From Unio delphinus (lineage: Eukaryota > Mollusca > Bivalvia > Unionida > Unionidae), in NCBI GenBank assembly GCA_029339505.1, contig JAQISU010000166.1:6005001-6069000 (forward strand): DNA of 64,000 bases. Direction: 5' to 3'. A program made the translations under genes and the position numbers. Below, piece after piece: positions 56,401 to 64,000 of the stretch (positions within the stretch are counted from its first letter, which is position 1; each line of letters begins with the position of its first letter). The notes under the pieces were generated by a model. It did not search any database and had not been told where the DNA came from. It worked only from the letters and a program-made list of their open reading frames with translations.

Positions 56401-57122
56401 TTGTACTAAAGAAGATCAGTGTGGTCAATTTGCTCCATGTTAAGTAAAATGCTGACCATCTTGTACTAAAGAAGATCATTGTGGTCAATTTGCTCCATGT
56501 TAAGTAAAATGCCGACCATCTTGTACTAAAGAAGATCAGTGTGGTCAATTTGCTCCATGTTAAGTAAAATGCTGACCATCTTGTACTAAAGAAGATCAGT
56601 GTGGTCAATTTGCTCCATGTTAAGTAAAATGCTGACCATCTTGTACTAAAGAAGATCAGTGTGGTCAATTTGCTCCATGTTAAGTAAAATGCTGACCATC
56701 TTGTACTAAAGAAGATCAGTGTGGTCAATTTGCTCCATGTTAAGTAAAATGCTGACCATCTTGTACTAAAGAAGATCAGTGTGATCAATTTGCTCCATGT
56801 TAAGTAAAATGCTGACCATCTTGTACTAAAGAAGATCAGTGTGGTCAATTTGCTCCATGTTAAGTAAAATGCTGACCATCTTGTACTAAAGATCAGTGTG
56901 GTCAATTTGCTCCATGTTAAGTAAAATGCTGACCATCTTGTACTAAAGAAGATCAGTGTGGTCAATTTGCTCCATGTTAAGTAAAATGCTGACCATCTTG
57001 TACTAAAGATCAGAGTGGTCAATTTGCTCCATGTTAAGTAAAATGGCGACCATCTTGTACTAAAGAAGATCAGTGTGGTCAATTTGCTCCATGTTAAGTA
57101 AAATGCTGACCATCTTGTACTA
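53420..57122 (+). repeat. 60-bp satellite array of about 62 units
   Basis: The unit is AAGAAGATCAGTGTGGTCAA, TTTGCTCCATGTTAAGTAAA, ATGCTGACCATCTTGTACTA. Units are nearly identical. Recurrent variants are a 3-base AAG deletion (57-bp units), GTGATCAA, TGCCGACC and ATCCTGTACT. Because 60 and 57 are multiples of three, the minus strand stays open for 1225 codons. That frame is a by-product of the repeat and not a gene. Confidence 0.98.
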
Positions 57123-57409
57123 ATACTATGCCTATCCTTAGGTTTTGATTAAAAAAAGCTAAAGCATTAACAATGGAGTTATAGTGTAAACAACATCATT
57201 TAAAAAAGGTCACGTTGACCCATTTTTACTGAGGTGGTTTATAATTATGCAAGTAACACTGAAGTCAAAATTTGTCAACATACAACCTAAAGCTGGAAGT
57301 CAATGAGATCTAAAGCTTTGCATAATATTCAATCCTTAAATAGTAAAGTCATTAAGACAAATTGGTCACTGTTATCTACAATCATGATTACCTAATTGGT
57401 TACCCAGAA
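57123..57409. other. Spacer between two satellites
   Basis: Unique AT-rich sequence; nothing recognised. Confidence 0.4.
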
Positions 57410-58205
57410 TGATTAATGAAACACCAAGACTAATAAATTCCATAAAGACTGATGAATGGAACACCAAGACTAAATTCCATAAAGAGTGATAAATGGAACA
57501 CCAAGACTAAATTCCATAATGAGTGATGAATGGAACACCAAGGCTAAATTACATTAAAAGTGATGTATGGAACACCAAGACTAATAAAGTTTATAAAGAG
57601 TGATGTATGGAACAAGAAGACTAAATTCCATAAAGAGTGATGAATGGAACACCAAGACTAATAAATTCCATAAAGAGTGGTGTATGGAACACCAAGACTA
57701 ATAAAGTTTATAAAGAGTGATGTATGGAACAAGAAGACTAAATTCCATAAAGAGTGATGAATGGAACACCAAGACTAATAAATTCCATAAAGAGTGGTGT
57801 ATGGAACACCAAGACTGAATTCCATAAAGAGTGATGAATGAGACACCAAGACTGAATTCCATAAAGAGTGATGAATGGAACACCAAGACTACTAAATTCC
57901 ATAATGAGTGGTGTATGGAACACCAAGACTGAATTCCATAAAGAGTGATGAATGGGACACCAAGACTGAATTCCATAAAGAGTGATGAATGGAACACCTA
58001 GACTTAATTCCATAAAGAGTGATGTATGGAACACCAAGACTACTAAATTCCATGAAGAGTGATGAATGGGACACCAAGACTGAATTCCATAAAGAGTGAT
58101 GTATGGAACACCAAGACTACTAAATTCCATGAAGAGTGATGAATGGGACACCAAGACTGAATTCCATAAAGAGTGATGAATGGAACACCAAGACTAAATT
58201 CCATC
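57410..58205 (+). repeat. 37/40-bp minisatellite
   Basis: About twenty units of 'GAATTCCATAAAGAGTGATG' plus 'AATGGGACACCAAGACT', some with an added three-base 'AAT' or 'ACT'. Overlapping minus-strand frames are artefacts. Confidence 0.95.
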
Positions 58206-58730
58206 AATGTTTTATGCTTAAAGATGGAGCCATTATGGCAGAAAGACAATACCATATTGGAGGGAATAATAACAATGGAGACAATATCAGGAGTATAGTT
58301 TATGTTCTATGTTCATGTAGGTTAAAAACTTGTACAGTGGTTACAGAATTTTAGCAAAACAACTTCTTTACATTGCATTCTTGTGATAGGATATGATGGA
58401 AATGTGTCTAATTCCATATTTCCCTTGAAGCATTTGTTAATATTGGACCCTAACAACTTCTTCACCATTAAATTCGGCAATTCAATAATTAAAGCAGACA
58501 CCATAATGAATATCAATCCAGGGTTGTATAAAAATGTGCAGCATGAAATTGTCCTCCTATAGACTAGTTTAAGAAACAAATGATATAATTTAGAACATCC
58601 CTCTGAGAAAAAGGCACAAATAAATTTAATCAAAATAAAACAAAATCATTGTAAACTGCATTAACATCTTGTATCCAAAAAAACAGGATAAATTTTATTA
58701 AAGACTCTGGGGTTTCATAAAGAAGCTTAC
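58206..58730. other. Intron-like host sequence
   Basis: No supported gene. It contains 'GGAGGGAATAATAACAATGG' and AT-rich sequence downstream (minus strand) of the exon at 58731-58806. Confidence 0.4.
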
Positions 58731-58806
58731 CCTTCATAAAGAATTCATCATTCCCTGTTTTTCCTGCCATGACCCTAGATAGAGAAGCAGAATACTGCAG
58801 TGAATC
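58731..58806 (-). CDS. Probable internal exon of a minus-strand gene
   Basis: Bounded by an acceptor (CTGTTTTGCAG) on its upstream side and a donor (GG|GTAAGC) on the other. The 76 bases translate as DSLQYSASLSRVMAGKTGND then EFFMK. It is on the same strand as the Death-domain exon 8 kb away, with only satellites between, so the two may belong to one gene. The protein is not recognised. Confidence 0.45.
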
Positions 58807-59404
58807 CTGCAAAACAGAAAAAAGGACTGTCTTACATTTAAGTAAAAAGAAAGATTATGATATTATTGCAATATACTGATTAAAAACTGATAGAACATTC
58901 TAATTTTCTTGAACTTCTATGATTATTTGATTGTAAATATTGGTACGATAATAAAAAAGATGGCTAACATCTTGCAAAAACTTATAAGATGCTAAACGTT
59001 ATTGCTGGTACAGTACTTGCTTTTGGGTACCTCCACTTGGGATTCCCTAACCTCACATCTAGTATCCTGTAATGAAATACGAGCAAAGTTACTCACTAAG
59101 TACATGTGAGGGGTACCCCCAATTGGGATTTCCCAACCTCACATCTAGTATCCTGTAAGTTGCTCACTGAGTAAATGAGAGTGGTACACCCATTTGAGAA
59201 TTCTCATTCTTTAATAAGTAACAAGAGCTTTCTTAATGATGAAAATTTACTGTTATGGAAATCTCTGTTATGCTTATTCAAAATATGAAAGGTCAAGCAG
59301 GAAAATGTTCCTAACAATATTTATTATCATGCACGATTACGCCCAATTTAACCAAATGTTGATGAAGAAATACTTGCAATGTGTGGTAGTATTCCAATAT
59401 AAAC
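58807..59404. other. Host sequence with a ~95-bp duplicated segment
   Basis: Two tandem copies at about 59025-59165 of a segment containing 'CCTCACATCTAGTATCCTGT'. No gene is supported. Confidence 0.6.
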
Positions 59405-60235
59405 TGTTACGTATATTTAATTTATATTTGATTTGATTTGATTTAATTGTTTGTTTGTTAGTTTTATAAAAAAAATTAAAATTCCATTACATCCTATTGT
59501 AATGTAATTTTATTTACTGGATTTGACATTTTCCACAAATTCAGTTCAATTTTCAAAAACCTAATATTGGAACTTTGTATGACCTAGTTCTTTACCTTGA
59601 TTTACAAGTTGGAGTAAACAACTATTTGGGAGTATGTGACTTTAGATAAACAGCGTCTTTGTTGTTTTGAAACATATAGCAATTATTTTGAAATTCTGCA
59701 TTATTTCAAAATTCTGGTTTTACTAGTCTAAGAATTGTTTTATGGAGTAGCCAGTTTTAATAGTGATGCTTAGCAATATAATTTCAGTTGACCTTTTAAA
59801 CACTTCGACGTCAAGGTGTTTTCTTCCATTGTGACCAGTTTGAGTTATATTTTAATTTTTCTTCCAATTATTTGGATTCTAAGTTGTTTTTGGAATTTAC
59901 AAAACTCAAACACAGGGATATTTTCTGTGATACTACAAAAAACTGCAGACATGACAATATCACACTGACCACCACATACGTTATTGCCTTCCATTATGGA
60001 TTTTTATTGGGACTCGATTTCAAATTCATTAGAACATTTTAGTACTAGGACTTCTAATTTTTAATTCTTTGATTATTCTTGGATCATTTTTGGATTTGAT
60101 TCTTAATACAGTAATTTTTTTCTCCTCATTTGTTCTTGTTGTTCTAGGGAAATAAATTATTTGTTAAATTTTACAAAGCTTGTTGTCTTTACTGTTTTTT
60201 TATCATTACTGCTTAAAAGAGCCTAAGATAAAACA
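59405..60235 (+). repeat. Diverged solo LTR of the same gypsy family
   Basis: Starts TGTTACGTATATTTAATT and ends near AAGATAAAACA. In between, its order of motifs matches the LTRs at 17671 and 38508 (TTTGTTTGTTAG, GGACTTCT..ATTTTT, TTGATTCTTAATAC, AAATTTTACAAAGCTTGTTG). It is much more diverged, and a clear target duplication is not visible. Confidence 0.65.
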
Positions 60236-60319
60236 AAAAAAAAATGGAATAAATTTATGGTTGAGATTACAGTCCAAAAAAGCTATGGCATCTCTGTAGG
60301 TTAAGTAGATCCACTTCTC

Positions 60320-60660
60320 TTACTATTAAGAATCTATTTTTCAAACTAGTGAGGATCTGTTTTTCACAATCTTGAGGATTCACTTATCTTGCTATTCAGA
60401 ATCCACTTCTCTTAATAATGACCTACTGCTCTTACTATTAAAATTCTACTTCTCTGGCTACTGAGGATCTACTTCTCTGACCATTAAGGATCTACTTCTC
60501 TGACCATTAAGGATCTACTTCTCTTACCATTAAGGATCTAATTATCTGACCATTAAGGACCTACTTCTCTGACTATTAAGGATCTACTTCTCTGAATACT
60601 GACAAAGCACTTGTCTTACTATTGATAATCCACTTCTCTTACTATACTATTGAGGATCTA
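60320..60660 (+). repeat. ~23-bp minisatellite
   Basis: About twelve imperfect units of 'AGGATCTACTTCTCTGACCA' plus 'TTA'. Confidence 0.85.
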
Positions 60661-62284
60661 TTGCTTGTCACAGAATTAGGCAAAAAGATAACTGGGTTAT
60701 GCCTTAGAAATATTTGCCTTTTTTTGTTGTGCATGTGTACAATGTTAACTAGGGTGAACAGGTTTTTTTCCAGACAAGCGACGGAACCAACATTTGTCTT
60801 GCCAGAAATTACTTGCAACGAGGGACATTATAATCACGATATGCATTGGTATTTTACCCTGAATATTACTCACTGTCCTATGAATTCAAGCAAGATCAAT
60901 TTGTAACAGACACACTGATCATTCTGGATCTTGTCGAGGAGTGCACCTATCTCCATTGTATTTTATAGCCATAGTGCTAACGAGTGTAACAAGTGTAGCT
61001 GATCTGACGAGTTTAGCTTATGTGTAGAGCTATCTTCAGCTGTCTATATGTATGTACATATGTCTGTACATGTGGTGGAGCCACGACAGTAGACATAGTA
61101 AATACATGGGTGCTATATGCTTTCTGTATGTGTGTATACGTATGACTGACTGTACATGTGGTGGATCCATGAAGGGTGTGAGCGGCCGATACAAGTGTGG
61201 GCCAACCTATGGGACATGGTGAAACTGTGCATTTTATCAGTGTATGAATTGTGTGACCGTACAAGGGTCAAGAAGCATATGGTTTGGTCCAACTGTTGTT
61301 TCAATTGGGTGCATTTTTATTTACATGAGATTATTTTGAATCTTAGTGTATTCCAGGAGATTTTTGAATCTCACTTACAGAGCAGAACAGTTCAAACATA
61401 TTTTAATACCTTGAGATTGTTTGAATCTCAATCCTAGTCTATACGTGAAATTATGTGAATATCTTACAGGTCATACTACTGTTTGAAACTTTGGTTTCTT
61501 GAATCTGTATATCAGATAGATATAATATTTGGGGTTATTGTCAATGTGTGAATGTTTGTATAGAGTGATTGGATCAAATTGTATGTTGAAAGCGTGTGAG
61601 AATATTTGTACTTATACATTGAATGTTTTTCTTTACTAATTATGTTCATAAATTTTCATCTTCCACACATTGTGTTTGAGTTATTCATTTAGTCCAAAAT
61701 CCACTTGGTTTCTATTCTGTGACACTGCTCTTACTATTAGGGATCTACTTCATTTACAAGGTAATGCAATCAATCTGACATAATGTGTAGTGCAAGAATT
61801 ATGATGTGTAAAAATGTATTCATTTCCAAATATAATCAGATCTCTGATGACAGCGTTTGTAGTGAAAGCTTATGCCTGTGATACCTTACAGTGTGAGGGA
61901 AACATCAAGCAAAAGTTTGGACCATTTTGTAAGTGATTTGATAGGATATTGTATTTATGAGTAAATCAGTAAATTCAATCAAAAAAGAATAATCTACATC
62001 ACAATTTGTGTGAAGATTCTACCCAATCTGAAACATATTAAGGTATGCTAAAAGTGACCAAAGGAATTCATTTTCATATCAATCTATATAAATGACAAAA
62101 ACTACATTTTCACTGAATTTACTCATTTCTCACATAATTTTTGTCAAGTCTCATAGTACAGACTGAAAGTATCACAAGCATACACCACCATAATATACAG
62201 AAAGAAATAATTTTAACATATGGTAGTATTCCAATACAAATAACTGGAATAGGCAACATTGTGTTGTGGAATGGACTACCACAG
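60661..62284. other. Host sequence with low-copy repeats
   Basis: Two copies of 'CTGTACATGTGGTGGA-CCA' (61067 and 61152) and a few units of 'TTTGAATCTCA' near 61330-61500. No gene is supported. Confidence 0.45.
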
Positions 62285-62645
62285 ATCTGATAGATCTAGC
62301 TGAAATTACCTAAGCATAACAAGTCCATAGTTACACTTCCAGTGGGGACTCTTAAAGTCAGTATAACTAGGGACTTATAGATCAACAATAACTTCAACAG
62401 AATGAATTCTGTTAAAAAGCCGCTGCATGTTGGTGAAGGGTAAATTTAGCTGTGGTTACCTTAGCCCAACAAGTTCACATTTACAGGGTTGGTGGGGACT
62501 TTAAAGTCAGGATAAGTAGAGACTTATAAAGCTAGGGTATCATTAGCAAAATGGACTCCTGTTGGCAAAAGCTAAATCTAACTACAGTTACCTTAACCCA
62601 AAAATTCCTAGTTATATGGCTGGTGGGGACTCCATAACTCCAGGG
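62285..62645 (+). repeat. ~130-bp tandem repeat, three copies
   Basis: Three diverged units containing 'GGTTACCTTAGCCCAACAAG', 'GGTGGGGACT' and 'AAAGTCAG-ATAA-TAG-GACTTATA'. Confidence 0.75.
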
Positions 62646-63000
62646 TCCTAAACTAGGTATAAAAAAAAAATATATAAAAAAAACAAGTTTAGTAAAAATT
62701 CATTTTTCTATATTACAAAGTAAAAATTTAAAAAGATCTTACACGATTGTGAATTAAATCCCAAAATGTCCTATATGCTCTATCACAATTCCAAAATTAA
62801 AAAGAGTAAGTGTGAACGTGTCTTTTGCTAGTTTGCAGAATTCTTAAACAATAGTATGTAGTTCTTGTGTCTGTTAGAAGATTTGATCAATTGGTGATGT
62901 TTTAAAATATGATCCATCTTTTTCTTACTCAATGAATTTCAAGTGAAACCCTGTATTGTGGTAACAGTAATCAAGTATTACCAAAATGCATTGCTCTCAG
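62646..63000. other. AT-rich host sequence
   Basis: Nothing recognised. It would be 3' of the exon at 63001-63113. Confidence 0.4.
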
Positions 63001-63113
63001 CTATTCTATCAAGTCCAATTCAGGGTAAAGTTTCTCAATAACATTTTTACCATATGTGTGGAACTTTACAAATCCATTTACAACACCCATGTCGTTTTCA
63101 TCTGATGGATATT
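63001..63113 (-). CDS. Probable terminal exon of a minus-strand gene
   Basis: On the minus strand an AG at 63115-63114 is followed by 'YPSDENDMGVVNGFVKFHT' and 'YGKNVIEKLYPELDLIE', ending at TAG 63003-63001. The peptide looks strongly protein-like. The exact acceptor is uncertain because a TAA lies just upstream in frame. The protein is not recognised. Because it has a stop, it probably belongs to a different gene from the exons at 58731 and 50401. Confidence 0.45.
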
Positions 63114-63319
63114 CTTGTTACTGGAATATGTGAGATAATGTAGGAATTAAATTTTGCTTTGTTTAAAAAAAAAAAAGACAAAAAATCAGGCATACAAGGC
63201 AGGTTAAATATCTAGAACTGATTTATTTCAACAGGATAAATTGACTTTATATCACTGCCTCTATTGACTGCTGGATCCTGGGACCAATTGTTCAAAGATC
63301 TGGATCCCTTTAATTTCAG

Positions 63320-63625
63320 ATCTGGATGTTGACCTGGAGTCAACCTGGAGTACAAGTAACCCCTTGCTGTGTTGCATAAATAGACCATTTTATGACCGAG
63401 TCAACCTGGAGTACAATTAGCCCCTTGTGGTGTTGCATAAATAGACCATTTTTATGGCCGAGTCAACCTGGAGTACAATTAGCCCCTTGGCTGTGTTGCA
63501 TACATAGACCATTTTTATAACAAGAGTCCTCACCTGGAGTACAATTAGCCCCTTGTTGTATTGCATAAATAGACCATTTTTATGACAGATTCCCCACCTG
63601 GAGTACAATTAGTCACTTGCTGGGC
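63320..63625 (+). repeat. ~65-bp minisatellite
   Basis: Four to five units with 'CCTGGAGTACAATTAGCCCC' and 'TTGCATAAATAGACCATTTT'. The rest of the window to 64000 holds nothing recognisable beyond short 'ATGATTCATTCAA' type repeats. Confidence 0.9.
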
Positions 63626-64000
63626 TAAGGTTGTTGTTCTTGTGGTTCCTGAATGCATGCCTGGATTAAATGACATCACAAACACAATGTGACGAAAAAC
63701 AGACGTTTATGATATGAATTATAAATATATGTATATTCTCAGCAACACGTACAGTATGATTCATTCAAGCTCTAAACATACGACTCATTCAATTACTTCA
63801 TACAAACCATTGTTATATGTGAATGAATTTATGAAATTATGATACCTTATGACATACATAAATAATTAAATCATTCAAAATTGAGAAAACAACAATGTGG
63901 TTCATATATTTAAAAACTGTAAACACATGATACAGTAAAACCAAGATGTGATTCATAGAATCTCATGTAATGAAGGTAGGAGTCATAATCTCATGTAATA

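Noticed and set aside
53405..57082. 1225-codon minus-strand open frame
   Set aside because: It is the translation of a 60-bp satellite whose unit is a multiple of three. The peptide is a bare 20-residue repeat with no start context, domain or splice signal.
50970..58205. CRISPR-like arrays of direct repeats
   Set aside because: The repeats are head-to-tail with no unique spacers, and the DNA is eukaryotic; they are satellites.
57698..58255. Several overlapping minus-strand frames of 60-140 codons
   Set aside because: All are translations of the 37/40-bp minisatellite.

Overview
The window is animal nuclear DNA, AT-rich and repeat-rich, most likely from a marine invertebrate and probably a bivalve mollusc. 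The evidence is a tRNA-derived SINE family, DIRS-like, pogo-like and Ty3/gypsy remnants, many unrelated minisatellites, isolated CARD and Death-domain exons with splice sites and AATAAA signals, and an old endogenous virus of the Polinton/adintovirus type. The host assignment is an inference.

Region 1 (1-12.2 kb, copy A) is a degraded Polinton/adintovirus-like element that starts left of the window. On the plus strand it holds a small basic hydrophobic core protein, an adenovirus-type protease, a fibre-like protein, a hydrophobic conserved protein and a penton-like minor capsid protein. These are followed by a minus-strand HNH nuclease, a small Cys-rich protein, and a large plus-strand family-B polymerase/SF1 helicase fusion. 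Then come a minus-strand pair (phospholipase A2-like protein and rve integrase), a plus-strand packaging ATPase and a second Cys-rich protein. Nearly every gene is broken. No major capsid gene is seen; it may lie to the left.

Region 2 (12.2-18.4 kb) is host flank with a CARD exon, a minisatellite, a poly(A) signal, a SINE and a private 553-bp TIR transposon. Region 3 (17.67-24.0 kb) is a Ty3/gypsy element with the unusual order gag-PR-INT-RT. It is interrupted by a 1.24-kb insertion and cut off inside RT.

Region 4 (24.0-39.3 kb, copy B) repeats copy A from the middle of the penton-like gene to the gypsy insertion site, where only a solo LTR remains. The copies are close but clearly diverged. 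Some stop codons are shared, others are private, and each copy has its own insertions and deletions. Either this is an old ~21-kb tandem duplication or two haplotypes were joined in the assembly. Copy B keeps the better PLA2-like and second Cys-rich reading frames; copy A keeps the full ATPase core.

Region 5 (39.3-64 kb) is host DNA dominated by satellites (units of 23, 24, 31, 37, 39, 42, 60, 65 and ~130 bp). It also has a DIRS-like remnant, a 1.3-kb pogo-like element lacking most of its catalytic domain, a third diverged gypsy LTR, a Death-domain terminal exon on the minus strand and a few unassigned exons.
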